A stretch of DNA of 7,014 nucleotides from an uncultured Bacillota bacterium (GTDB lineage: Bacteria; Bacillota; Clostridia; Peptostreptococcales; Anaerovoracaceae): contig CAMJRV010000121.1 in the NCBI GenBank assembly GCA_946408315.1, forward strand, positions 1-7,014. The letters run 5' to 3'. The notes beneath the pieces were generated by a model. The model saw only the letters and a list, made by a program, of their open reading frames with translations. It ran no database searches and was not told the origin of the DNA. Numbering within the stretch: the stretch's first letter is position 1; each line of letters begins with the position of its first letter. Below are positions 1 to 6,784 of the stretch, piece after piece. The position numbers and the translations under genes were made by a program.

Positions 1-177
<177 letters not shown>

Positions 178-218
178 AGAGATAGCGAAAGAAGCAATAC
201 AGAAGAAGGTATATAGAA

Positions 219-1493
219 ATGATTGAGACAGATGTAACAAAGAACCTGATGGAAAGAGAACCACAGGGAAACGTGTTTGACGTTTTAAAGGAAAGAGGTT
301 TAATCAAGCAGACGACTCATGAAGACGAGATCCGCGAGCTGCTGGGAAAAGAGCAGGTTACCTTTTATATCGGCTTTGACCCTACGGCGGACAGCCTTCA
401 TGTAGGGCATTTCATGCAGATCATCGTCATGATGTATATGCAGAAGTATGGCCATAAACCTATCGTTCTCATCGGCGGCGGCACCACCATGGTGGGAGAT
501 CCTTCCGGCAGAACGGATATGCGTCAGATGATAACCAAGGAAGCGATCCTTGAAAACGGAAATAAATTTAAGAAGACCTTCGGGAAGTTCATCGATTTCT
601 CCGAGGGAAAGGCCATCATCGACAATAACGCGGACTGGCTGCTGGATTTGAACTACGTAGACTTTATCAGAACGATCGGAAGGCATTTTTCCGTCAATCG
701 GATGCTGACGGCCGAGTGCTTTAAGCAGAGACTCGAAACGGGACTTTCCTTCCTGGAATTCAACTATATGCTGATGCAGTCCTATGACTTTTTGGAGCTA
801 CACCGCAGGTACAACTGCAAGATGCAGTTCGGCGGCGACGATCAATGGTCCAATATTCTGGGCGGAGTTGATCTTGTGAGAAGAGAAATGGGCGATCAGG
901 TCTACGGAATGACCTTTGCCCTTCTCACGACAAGCGAAGGCAAGAAGATGGGAAAAACCCAGAAAGGCGCATTGTGGCTCGATCCTGCGAAGACGACGCC
1001 TTACGAATTCTACCAGTATTGGAGAAATGTCGAAGATGCGGACGTGAGAACCTGTCTGTCCATGCTGACCTTCCTGCCGATGGACGAGGTGGAGCGGCTG
1101 TCCTCATTAAAGGACGCTGAAATCAACAAGGCCAAGGAGGTCCTGGCGTTTGAAGTGACCAAGCTTGTCCATAATGAAGAAGAGGCACAGAAGGCTCAAG
1201 ATGCTGCTAGAGCGCTGTTTTCAGGCGGCGGTAATATGGATGATGTGCCAAAGACCCAGATGGCCGCCTCCGAATTTGACGGAGAAGGCATGGGCATCGT
1301 CACGCTGATTGCCGAGCTGAAGCTGGTGGGAAGCAAGGGAGACGGCTTCCGGACCATCGAACAGGGCGGGCTTTCCATCGACGACGTCAAAGTCACCGAC
1401 ACAAAGCTCATGGTAACGAAGGACATGTTCAAGGACGGAAAGATTCTGATCAAGAAGGGCAAGAAGACCTTCCATCTGGTCGAATTGATATAA
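219..1493 (+). CDS. tyrS: Tyrosyl-tRNA synthetase (tyrosine--tRNA ligase)
   Basis: This cytosolic class Ic synthetase activates tyrosine with ATP and charges tRNA-Tyr. The 424-residue product matches the usual length of bacterial TyrS. Visible hallmarks are Y50 in [11 protein letters not shown], the HIGH-class signature HVGH at 61-64, the tyrosine-recognition pattern Y183-x3-Q187-x2-D190, the GGDDQWSNI segment at 205-213 and the KMSKS-class loop KMGKT at 243-247. The last ~65 residues (from about 357) resemble the S4-type tRNA-binding domain, with [13 protein letters not shown] inside it. The ATG at 219 is preceded by AGAAGAAGG at 201-209, nine bases upstream. The start sits only 41 bases after upp, so there is no room for a tyrosine T-box leader. 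Regulation, if any, must act from upstream of upp or by another route. A strong hairpin terminator follows the stop codon. All catalytic motifs are intact, so it should be functional. Confidence 0.97.
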   Translation: MIETDVTKNLMEREPQGNVFDVLKERGLIKQTTHEDEIRELLGKEQVTFYIGFDPTADSLHVGHFMQIIVMMYMQKYGHKPIVLIGGGTTMVGDPSGRTDMRQMITKEAILENGNKFKKTFGKFIDFSEGKAIIDNNADWLLDLNYVDFIRTIGRHFSVNRMLTAECFKQRLETGLSFLEFNYMLMQSYDFLELHRRYNCKMQFGGDDQWSNILGGVDLVRREMGDQVYGMTFALLTTSEGKKMGKTQKGALWLDPAKTTPYEFYQYWRNVEDADVRTCLSMLTFLPMDEVERLSSLKDAEINKAKEVLAFEVTKLVHNEEEAQKAQDAARALFSGGGNMDDVPKTQMAASEFDGEGMGIVTLIAELKLVGSKGDGFRTIEQGGLSIDDVKVTDTKLMVTKDMFKDGKILIKKGKKTFHLVELI

Positions 1494-1511
1494 AAATGAT
1501 ATAAAAAATAG

Positions 1512-1568
1512 ACGTCGTGATGACTGTAGCCCTTCTTACGAAGATACAGCCGCCACGACGTTTTTATT
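1512..1568 (+). terminator. Intrinsic terminator of tyrS, probably bidirectional
   Basis: ACGTCGTG at 1512-1519 pairs perfectly with CACGACGT at 1554-1561. Inside it, CTGTA 1524-1528 pairs with TACAG 1545-1549 and CTTC 1532-1535 with GAAG 1540-1543, giving a long interrupted hairpin. TTTTTATT follows the 3' arm immediately, as expected for Rho-independent termination of the upp-tyrS transcript. On the opposite strand the same stem is followed by a T-rich run (complement of 1496-1510), so it could also stop transcription coming from the minus-strand reductase gene. It lies 18 bases after the tyrS stop codon. Confidence 0.85.
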
Positions 1569-1588
1569 CTCGGATGGGAAGCATTGTG

Positions 1589-1708
1589 TACCGTGCAGTG
1601 GTATTCACAAAGAAAGACCTAAACCCTTGTACCGAGCTAATGCGGAGCTTTCGCGAAGCATTTAAGCGAGGGAGGATTTCGTGTGAATACCCTGCACGGT
1701 ATTTTTTT
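1589..1708 (+). repeat. Large near-complete hairpin with T tract: MITE-like element or structured small RNA/terminator
   Basis: TACCGTGCAG at 1589-1598 is perfectly complementary to CTGCACGGTA at 1692-1701. After one bulged T (1599), GGTATTCAC at 1600-1608 pairs perfectly with GTGAATACC at 1683-1691, giving a 19-bp outer stem. Further pairing continues inward: GAAA 1612-1615 with TTTC 1677-1680, CCT 1618-1620 with AGG 1673-1675, CCCTTG 1624-1629 with CGAGGG 1667-1672 (one G-T wobble) and AATGC 1639-1643 with GCATT 1658-1662. Seven T residues follow the stem (1702-1708). No protein is encoded. Two readings fit. One is a small non-autonomous element with terminal inverted repeats bounded by TA dinucleotides, as with IS630/mariner-type targets. 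The other is a structured RNA with its own terminator. On the minus strand it would form a long stem in the 3' UTR of the reductase mRNA. No Rfam family was recognised. Confidence 0.65.
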
Positions 1709-1715
1709 ATTTTTC

Positions 1716-2267
1716 TTATCGGATTGTCTTTAGTGCAGTGCTCCAGGAAATCACCTGATCGAAAACGGTCTGCACTGTCTTCTCGTGGCGCGGGTTCGGT
1801 TTGAACACGCCGTTTTCAAAGTCGTCAAACAGCGACAGCATCACCTGTTCCCGTACGTCGGCTATTTTTAACTGGGCCATGATCGGACGCAGTGCTTCTA
1901 CCGCCCGGGCTCCGCCGATGGAACCGTAGCTGACAAAGCCTGCGGCTTTGTTGTTCCATTCCAGGAACAGGAAATCGATGGCGTTTTTCAGCGCAGCTGA
2001 GGTGGAATGATTGTATTCCGGGGTAACGAAGAGGAAGCCGTCCAGTTCGGCGATCTTCGCCGCCCACTTCTTTGTATGTTCTTTTGTGTATTGCTGTGCC
2101 GCCGCGGGAACGGGCTCGTCGAGGATCGGCAGGTCGTAATCCTTGATGTCTATCAGCTCAAATTCCGCGTCGCTGCGCGATTTCGACTGCTCAAAAACCC
2201 ATTTTGCAACTGCTTCGCCTACGCGCCCGGGGCGCGTGCTCCCAATGATAATTCCTATCTTCACCAT
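1716..2267 (-). CDS. NADPH-dependent FMN reductase family flavoprotein (NAD(P)H oxidoreductase)
   Basis: The 183-residue product has a flavodoxin-like fold signature. The N-terminal strand and phosphate loop read KIGIIIGSTRPGR (residues 3-15). The flavin-contacting motif PEYNHSTSAALKNAIDFL lies at 83-100 and a GSIGGARA loop at 115-122. These are typical of the NADPH-dependent FMN reductase / azoreductase-like family (ArsH, YhdA and ChrR relatives), cytosolic FMN proteins that reduce flavin, quinones, azo dyes or metal oxyanions with NAD(P)H. The exact substrate cannot be told. The length is normal for the family. The start is supported by AAAGGAAG (complement of 2274-2281), six bases upstream. 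The gene stands alone, convergent to tyrS and divergent from the ABC operon. Its TAA lies only a few bases from the large hairpin element, which must lie in its 3' UTR. A weak minus-strand promoter may exist in the divergent gap, but no clear -35/-10 pair was found. Confidence 0.9.
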   Translation of the reverse strand: MVKIGIIIGSTRPGRVGEAVAKWVFEQSKSRSDAEFELIDIKDYDLPILDEPVPAAAQQYTKEHTKKWAAKIAELDGFLFVTPEYNHSTSAALKNAIDFLFLEWNNKAAGFVSYGSIGGARAVEALRPIMAQLKIADVREQVMLSLFDDFENGVFKPNPRHEKTVQTVFDQVISWSTALKTIR

Positions 2268-2394
2268 AATGATCTTCCTTTCTATATTGTGATATCTGTG
2301 TGTTATTTTTTCCGCTTTTCTATCTTATTACCCCTGGTATAGCGCCGCCAAACAAATTAACATTCTGTCGGCTCGATACCGCATAAAAAAGTTT

Positions 2395-2426
2395 TGAAAT
2401 TTTTAAATTCTCCGTAACAAATTTCA
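2395..2426. promoter_or_regulatory. Inverted repeat upstream of the operon promoter, possible operator
   Basis: TGAAATTT at 2395-2402 and AAATTTCA at 2419-2426 are perfect inverted copies 16 bases apart. They cover the expected -35 position of the extended -10 promoter at 2438-2446. That position suits a regulator binding site, activating or repressing. The sequence is AT-rich and the arms are only 8 bp, so chance is a real alternative. Confidence 0.35.
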
Positions 2427-2437
2427 GTTTCCCCGTA

Positions 2438-2446
2438 TGGTATAAT
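2438..2446 (+). promoter_or_regulatory. Extended -10 promoter for the ABC transporter operon
   Basis: A consensus TATAAT occurs at 2441-2446, preceded by TATGG, so the full TATGnTATAAT extended -10 motif is present (TG at 2438-2439). No good -35 hexamer lies 17 bases upstream (CAAATT at 2418-2423), which fits the extended -10 class of vegetative sigma-factor promoters. Transcription would start near 2452-2455, giving a leader of roughly 140 bases before the ATPase gene at 2593. The assignment is by consensus only. Confidence 0.7.
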
Positions 2447-2504
2447 GAAACCGATGATTTTTCGACTTGGATATCCGAATTTTGCATGGAAAAGAAAAAA
2501 CAAG

Positions 2505-2522
2505 AAAAAATACGTATTTTTT
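2505..2522. promoter_or_regulatory. 18-bp perfect palindrome in the operon leader
   Basis: AAAAAATACGTATTTTTT reads identically on both strands, with TACGTA at its centre. It lies about 50 bases downstream of the predicted transcription start. As RNA it makes only a weak all-A/U stem with an ACGT loop followed by U residues. It could therefore be a dimeric repressor site (roadblock operator), a weak attenuator, or an AT-rich coincidence. Confidence 0.4.
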
Positions 2523-2592
2523 GAAACTTTTTGTGTGAATTATACGTCTTAATAGATGGAATATCTGCATCTTTATTACAAAGGGGTTAATT

Positions 2593-3345
2593 ATGGAGCC
2601 GCTGATCACAGTCAAGAACGTACGCAAGGTCTACCGGATGGGCGACGAAAAGGTCGTCGCACTGGACGATGTAAGCCTTGATATTTATAAAGGAGAAATC
2701 GTCTGCTTCCTCGGCGCCTCCGGCTCGGGGAAATCCACGTTTTTAAACATGGTGGCAGGATTGGAAAAACCGACAAAAGGGGAAATTTACATAGGGGGAA
2801 TTCCGGTCCACAAGCTCAATGAGGAGGATGTCACGCTTTTCCGGCAGAAAAACATCGGGTTTATTTTTCAAGCCTATCATTTGCTGCCCATGCTTACCGC
2901 TGTGGAAAATGTGAGTCTCCCATTGATCTTTCGTGGTGTGGAAAAAAAGAAACGGGAGAAGATGGCGAAAGAAACGCTGGCGGTGGTAGGGCTTGCGGGC
3001 TATGAAAACCGAAAGCCCACCCAGATGAGCGGAGGCCAGCAGCAGCGCGTGGGAATCGCCAGAGCGCTGGTGGGCAATCCCAAGATCATCTTCGCCGACG
3101 AGCCGACCGGTAATCTGGATACCCATACCTCAAAGGAAGTCATGGAGATCATGATGGCGAAGGCGCGGGAAAACGGGAGGACGCTGATCATCGTCACTCA
3201 CGACAGGAAGATCGCCGATTATGCCGACCGGATCGTAACGATCCAGGATGGAAACGTCCTCTCGATCGAGGAGAATCAAAACGGAGAAAAAACGGAAAAC
3301 CTGTCTGAACAGGAGAAACACAACTCAAAAGGGAGTTTTCAATAG
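2593..3345 (+). CDS. ABC transporter ATP-binding protein, MacB/LolD/LptB-like lipoprotein/macrolide export subfamily
   Basis: This 250-residue nucleotide-binding subunit should dimerise on the cytoplasmic face and drive the permease encoded two genes downstream. All ABC motifs are intact: Walker A GASGSGKST at 41-49, Q-loop Q93 in IFQ, signature MSGGQQQR at 145-152, Walker B IIFADEP at 165-171, D-loop NLD at 174-176 and switch histidine H203 in VTHD. The layout around FQAYHLLPMLTAVENVSLPLI (92-112) is characteristic of the MacB/LolD/FtsE/SalX-type branch (COG1136), whose partners are FtsX-fold permeases rather than classical importers. The last ~28 residues after SIEEN are a polar, charged extension of no known role. 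The start at 2593 has AAAGGGG at 2580-2586, six bases upstream. It is the first gene of the operon behind the extended -10 promoter; 52 bases separate it from the next gene's chosen start. Substrate is unknown. Confidence 0.95.
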   Translation: MEPLITVKNVRKVYRMGDEKVVALDDVSLDIYKGEIVCFLGASGSGKSTFLNMVAGLEKPTKGEIYIGGIPVHKLNEEDVTLFRQKNIGFIFQAYHLLPMLTAVENVSLPLIFRGVEKKKREKMAKETLAVVGLAGYENRKPTQMSGGQQQRVGIARALVGNPKIIFADEPTGNLDTHTSKEVMEIMMAKARENGRTLIIVTHDRKIADYADRIVTIQDGNVLSIEENQNGEKTENLSEQEKHNSKGSFQ

Positions 3346-3384
3346 AAAAGTGTGAGAAACGATAGTATGAATGAAGCAGGAATG

Positions 3385-3391
3385 TGAGGAA
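3385..3391 (+). promoter_or_regulatory. Ribosome-binding site that decides the start of the Ig-like protein
   Basis: TGAGGAA at 3385-3391 lies six bases before the ATG at 3398. The in-frame ATG at 3371 lacks a comparable site and would add nine acidic and polar residues in front of the basic n-region of the signal peptide. The downstream start is therefore preferred. Confidence 0.75.
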
Positions 3392-3397
3392 TGGAAC

Positions 3398-5416
3398 ATG
3401 AAGAGCAAAAGAAGGAAGGCGCTGCTTATTTTTCTTGCAGCAGCAATGGCATTGGGGATTCAGGCCCTGCCCGCGGGGATCGGGTTCGGCGGGGGGGAAC
3501 CCGTATATGGGGCGACTATGTGGGTGACTTCGAAGCTGGTCGGGACGGCATCGGCGGTGCAGGGGGACGAAAAGGTGGCAGTCACCATTGAGGTGCAAAA
3601 TAAGGAAACTGGTAATTTTACCTTTGACAGCGCGGAACTTGGTTTCAGCTCTCTAAACAATATCACCGTCTCGGGCGGTTCTACGGGAACGATCACCCTT
3701 GCTGGGGGACAGAAGGCAAACATCATATTTTATGTTGATGTGGCACGTGCTGCGTCTGCCGGCTCAAGAAGTATGACACTGACCTTGCGGAGCGGGGGAA
3801 CTGCTGTTCATGAAGGAGCTTTGGGAAGTTTTACAATTTATGAAAAGCTTGCAAGCGACGGTACGGGCGGTGTTGCGGCCCTCGATATCACTCATTCCAC
3901 AAAACCCGAAAGCGGCTTTGCCTCGGGACAGGGAAATCTCTTATACCTGGAAATCTTTAATAATGGAAATACGAAGATAGAAAATTCGGTGTTGACCCTG
4001 ACCATGCCGGATGGGCTGTCGATGGACAACGCCAGCAATTCGGAAATGCTGGGATACATAGGAATGGGAAGCCGCAGAGAAATCAGCTTTCCCATACTGG
4101 TAGAAGATACTGCGACAACGAAGACCTACGCCATTACGGCGGAGCTTACCGGTTCAGGTTATAAAAATGAGGCGGTGAGCATTAAAAAGACCTTTTACAT
4201 TCCGGTCAACGGTTCTGGGACCTCGATGAAAAACGTGGAAATCACCGGCATCAACGTACCCGATCAGGTTGCCGGGGAGGATGAATTTGTCCTTTCCTTT
4301 CAGGTGGCAAACCGCAACAGCAGTGAGCTGAAGAATGCCAAGGTCAATGTGGATGTTCCGGAGGGACTGCTCAATAAGACGAGGAGCACCTTTATCGAAG
4401 CTTCGATTCCTGCCGGAGGCACCAAGACGTATTCCGTCACGATGTTCGCGGCGGACGGGGCCAAGGAAAAGGCATATCCGATCAAGATATCCGTTTCCTC
4501 TACCGGAGAGAAGGACAGCGTCGATGAAGTCATACAGTACGCCAGCGTCTATGTGAAGGCAACTGGGGGGGAGAAGACGCCGCAGCTCATGGTGGAGCGC
4601 TACCAATACGGCGGGACCTTCGTGCAGGCCGGGGATGATTTCTTTCTGGAGCTTGGACTTTACAATACCAGTGCATCCCATACCATTTCCAATATCAAGG
4701 TGACGGTAAGCGCAGAGGACGGTTCGATCATTCCGGTGAACAGCAATTCCTTCTATCTTGACAGCCTCGAAAAAAAGAGCCGGGCTACCCAGACGCTGCA
4801 CTTGTCCGTAAAACCGAACGCCGAGCAAAAGACGACTCCGCTGAGTGTCGACATGTCTTATGAAGACGGCTCCGGCAACGCTTTTACGTCCAAAGACACC
4901 ATCTCGATTCCTGTCATGCAGGAAACCAGGCTGGTAGTGGACGACATCATCTCGCCTCCGGAGCTTTACGCAGGAATGCAGACCGGGGTTTCGGTCCAGT
5001 TTTACAATATGGGAAAGACGATCCTCAACAACCTCCGCATAACGGCGGAGGGGGATTTCGATACGCCGGAATCGACGAGCTATTTTGCCGGAAACATGGA
5101 AAGCGGGAAAAGCGATTCGTATGATTTCAGCTTCATTCCGAGAAAAGGCGGCTCCCTGGAGGGCAAAATCATCTTTAGCTATGAAGATGCTTCCGGGGAC
5201 GTGCAGACGCTCGAGCGGCCTTTCTCGTTCCAGGTCATGGACGAAATGCCTGCCTTCAATGACGGAATGCCGCCGGAAGACCCTGCGGCAGGCGGAGGCC
5301 ATAAGAAACTCTGGATTATTTTAGGTGTGATCGTAGTGCTTTCGGGTGCCGGCGTGTTCGCATGGCGTAAGATCAGAAAGAGGAAAAAACAGCGGGAGAT
5401 GGAAATCGATGAATAA
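3398..5416 (+). CDS. Secreted, C-terminally membrane-anchored multi-Ig-like protein (CARDB/NEW3/COG1361-like), putative ABC exporter partner
   Basis: From ATG 3398 the product is 672 residues. An N-terminal Sec signal peptide is visible: basic MKSKRRK, then hydrophobic ALLIFLAAAMALGIQAL, with likely cleavage near VYG-A at 38-39. There is no lipobox cysteine. The body holds about five beta-rich units, roughly 40-155, 164-275, 285-395, 400-515 and 518-620. Each contains a pattern like 'G-x-hydrophobic...N-x-G/S...LxNxxVTL...IxAGgxxxxxFxI', typical of CARDB / NEW3 / COG1361 Ig-like domains. A Pro/Gly-rich linker (DGMPPEDPAAGGG) precedes a single membrane span at about 638-656 and a strongly basic tail (RKIRKRKKQR). 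The bulk should therefore lie outside the membrane with a cytosolic C-terminus. No cysteine was found in the mature chain. The gene lies between the ATPase and permease genes and overlaps the permease by 8 bases, which suggests a joint complex. Function is inferred from context; a surface-adhesion role is an alternative. Confidence 0.85.
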   Translation: MKSKRRKALLIFLAAAMALGIQALPAGIGFGGGEPVYGATMWVTSKLVGTASAVQGDEKVAVTIEVQNKETGNFTFDSAELGFSSLNNITVSGGSTGTITLAGGQKANIIFYVDVARAASAGSRSMTLTLRSGGTAVHEGALGSFTIYEKLASDGTGGVAALDITHSTKPESGFASGQGNLLYLEIFNNGNTKIENSVLTLTMPDGLSMDNASNSEMLGYIGMGSRREISFPILVEDTATTKTYAITAELTGSGYKNEAVSIKKTFYIPVNGSGTSMKNVEITGINVPDQVAGEDEFVLSFQVANRNSSELKNAKVNVDVPEGLLNKTRSTFIEASIPAGGTKTYSVTMFAADGAKEKAYPIKISVSSTGEKDSVDEVIQYASVYVKATGGEKTPQLMVERYQYGGTFVQAGDDFFLELGLYNTSASHTISNIKVTVSAEDGSIIPVNSNSFYLDSLEKKSRATQTLHLSVKPNAEQKTTPLSVDMSYEDGSGNAFTSKDTISIPVMQETRLVVDDIISPPELYAGMQTGVSVQFYNMGKTILNNLRITAEGDFDTPESTSYFAGNMESGKSDSYDFSFIPRKGGSLEGKIIFSYEDASGDVQTLERPFSFQVMDEMPAFNDGMPPEDPAAGGGHKKLWIILGVIVVLSGAGVFAWRKIRKRKKQREMEIDE

Positions 5417-6752
5417 TCGTGATTTGATCGGTCTTGCCTTCCGCAATCTGTTGCGGAGAAAGACCAGGACCATACTTGCCATCATCGGCGTCGTGGTGGG
5501 AACCAGCGCGATCGTCGTCATGCTGTCCATCGGTTTCGGACTTTCTGCCGGGATGCAGGAACAGATCGCAAGCTATGGAAACCTGCATTTGGTCGAGATC
5601 TATGGAAACTCCAGCACCAGTATGAGCTTTTATGGAGAGGGCGGCTCCTTCAATAATATGGATGGCGTGCTGAACGATAAAACTCTGGACAAGATGGAGA
5701 AGATAAAGGGCGTTGCGGCAGTCTCACCCAGAGAGCGGCTGTACCTTTCCTTTGGCATCGGAAAATATATTGCGCAGACTCAGGTCATCGGAATAAAGCC
5801 CGAGGTCATGCAGAAATTCAAGTATGAGCTTCAGGACGGGAGGCTCCTTGCGGCAGGGGACAAATTTGAAATGGTATTCGGAAATCAGGTGCCCAGCCAG
5901 TTTTACAACCCCAAGAAGACCTGGGGAAGCACCTGGGGAGGAGAAGCGCAGGTAGACGTTATTACCAACAAGATGATCGTAACCGCCGATGAGAGCTATG
6001 GGCAAAAGCGGCAGCGCAATCCGGGGGAAGAGAAGATTACCTACAAGGAATACAAGGCGAAAGGCGTCGGAATCCTCGCCAATGCCAATGATGAATCGGC
6101 CTACAGCGTCTTCATGAGTCTGGAAGGGCTTGAGATCATAAAAAAAGAATCCCAGCGGGCACGGAAGGAAACGGTTTCCAACAAAAATGAATATGAATCG
6201 GCCATCGTTTACGTCGATGACATCAACGATGTGGAAACGGTGAGCCAGGCTATCCGAGACATGGGATTTCAAACGAGCAGTCTGAGCGACTGGCTTAAAT
6301 ATGCGCAGGATTCCGCGAGAAGAACCCAGGGAATCCTGGGCGGCATCGGCGCGATTTCGCTGCTGGTGGCGGCTTTGGGCATCACCAACACGATGATGAT
6401 GTCCATCTATGAAAGGACGAAGGAGATCGGGATCATGAAGGTCATCGGCGCCAATCTCAGGGACATCAAGAGACTGTTTCTGCTGGAAGCCGGTCTGATC
6501 GGATTCCTGGGCGGTTTCGTCGGTTTGGTCTTCAGCCTGATCCTTTCCCTGCTGATGAACACCGTTTTGAGCGGCATCATGGCCGCCCTCATCGGCGGTA
6601 TGGGAGGAGGGGGGTCTACCATTTCCATCATTCCCTGGTGGGTGGCGGCGGCCTCACTCGTATTTTCCACCACCATCGGAGTTATGGCAGGCTATTCTCC
6701 GGCGCGGCGGGCCATGCGTCTCAGCGCTCTGGAGAGCTTGAGGAACGAATAA
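5409..6752 (+). CDS. MacB/FtsX-type ABC transporter permease
   Basis: Starting at ATG 5409 the product is 447 residues. This start gives the normal MNNRDLIGLAFRNLLRRKTR head of the family; a longer in-frame ATG at 5346 would add 21 atypical residues inside the preceding gene. TM1 spans about 22-44. A large extracytoplasmic MacB_PCD-like domain spans 45-308, and TM2-TM4 lie near 309-332, 360-384 and 408-428, which is the FtsX-domain topology. The cytosolic stretch after TM2, MSIYERTKEIGIMKVIGA (331-348), is the conserved coupling region. The C-terminus PARRAMRLSALESLR (431-445) is also a family signature. The outer domain carries a charged, Trp/Gly-rich stretch at about 165-260, and a Gly-rich IGGMGGGGST loop (396-404) lies between TM3 and TM4. 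A GGGAG-like site (5394-5398) lies ten bases before the start, and the 8-base overlap with the upstream gene points to translational coupling. It should pair with the upstream ATPase. Substrate is unknown. Confidence 0.94.
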   Translation: MNNRDLIGLAFRNLLRRKTRTILAIIGVVVGTSAIVVMLSIGFGLSAGMQEQIASYGNLHLVEIYGNSSTSMSFYGEGGSFNNMDGVLNDKTLDKMEKIKGVAAVSPRERLYLSFGIGKYIAQTQVIGIKPEVMQKFKYELQDGRLLAAGDKFEMVFGNQVPSQFYNPKKTWGSTWGGEAQVDVITNKMIVTADESYGQKRQRNPGEEKITYKEYKAKGVGILANANDESAYSVFMSLEGLEIIKKESQRARKETVSNKNEYESAIVYVDDINDVETVSQAIRDMGFQTSSLSDWLKYAQDSARRTQGILGGIGAISLLVAALGITNTMMMSIYERTKEIGIMKVIGANLRDIKRLFLLEAGLIGFLGGFVGLVFSLILSLLMNTVLSGIMAALIGGMGGGGSTISIIPWWVAAASLVFSTTIGVMAGYSPARRAMRLSALESLRNE

Positions 6753-6753
6753 C

Positions 6754-6768
6754 GCAGGATGATCCTGC
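6754..6768. promoter_or_regulatory. 15-bp palindrome between permease and regulator gene
   Basis: GCAGGAT-G-ATCCTGC is a perfect 7-bp inverted repeat around a single base. It starts two bases after the permease TAA and ends three bases before the GGAGG of the next gene. Possible roles are an operator for the regulator encoded next door or a small mRNA hairpin that tunes translation. It has no T tract, so it is not an intrinsic terminator. Confidence 0.5.
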
Positions 6769-6771
6769 TAC

Positions 6772-6776
6772 GGAGG
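6772..6776 (+). promoter_or_regulatory. Ribosome-binding site supporting a TTG start
   Basis: A full GGAGG lies eight bases before TTG 6785. The first in-frame ATG (6821) has no comparable site, so the TTG start is preferred. Confidence 0.65.
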
Positions 6777-6784
6777 TGCTTCGA

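Larger units (their letters stand above)
2268..2592. other. Divergent intergenic region, 325 bp, AT-rich
   Basis: This gap separates the minus-strand reductase from the rightward ABC operon. It holds the reductase ribosome-binding site (2274-2281, minus strand), an 8-bp inverted repeat (2395-2402 / 2419-2426), an extended -10 promoter (2438-2446, plus strand) and an 18-bp palindrome (2505-2522). The operon ribosome-binding site AAAGGGG (2580-2586) ends the region. The predicted leader is about 140 bases. No riboswitch, T-box or convincing small ORF was recognised in it. Short open frames here lack ribosome-binding sites and look incidental. Confidence 0.7.

Noticed and set aside
1589..1708. 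6S RNA or signal recognition particle RNA
   Set aside because: The element is shorter than usual 6S RNA and pairing continues through the middle rather than leaving a large central bubble. The conserved SRP loop motif is absent. A novel structured RNA remains possible.
1517..1804. 95-codon plus-strand open frame after tyrS
   Set aside because: It runs through the tyrS terminator and the large hairpin and into the antisense of the reductase gene; it has no ribosome-binding site and no protein-like pattern.
2007..2342. 111-codon plus-strand open frame opposite the start of the reductase gene
   Set aside because: It is mostly the antisense of the FMN reductase; no ribosome-binding site or domain was seen.
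2452..2592. Riboswitch in the leader of the ABC operon
   Set aside because: The leader is AT-rich with only short palindromes; no conserved aptamer core or GC-rich terminator was recognised.
3371..3397. Upstream ATG for the Ig-like protein
   Set aside because: It lacks a good ribosome-binding site and would put MKQECEEWN before the basic signal-peptide start; the ATG at 3398 has TGAGGAA six bases upstream.
4154..5302. 382-codon open frame on the minus strand, antisense to the Ig-like gene
   Set aside because: The translation is rich in Arg and His with no recognisable domain and lies wholly opposite a well-supported gene with a signal peptide, domains and TM. It is typical of an antisense shadow of GC-biased third positions.
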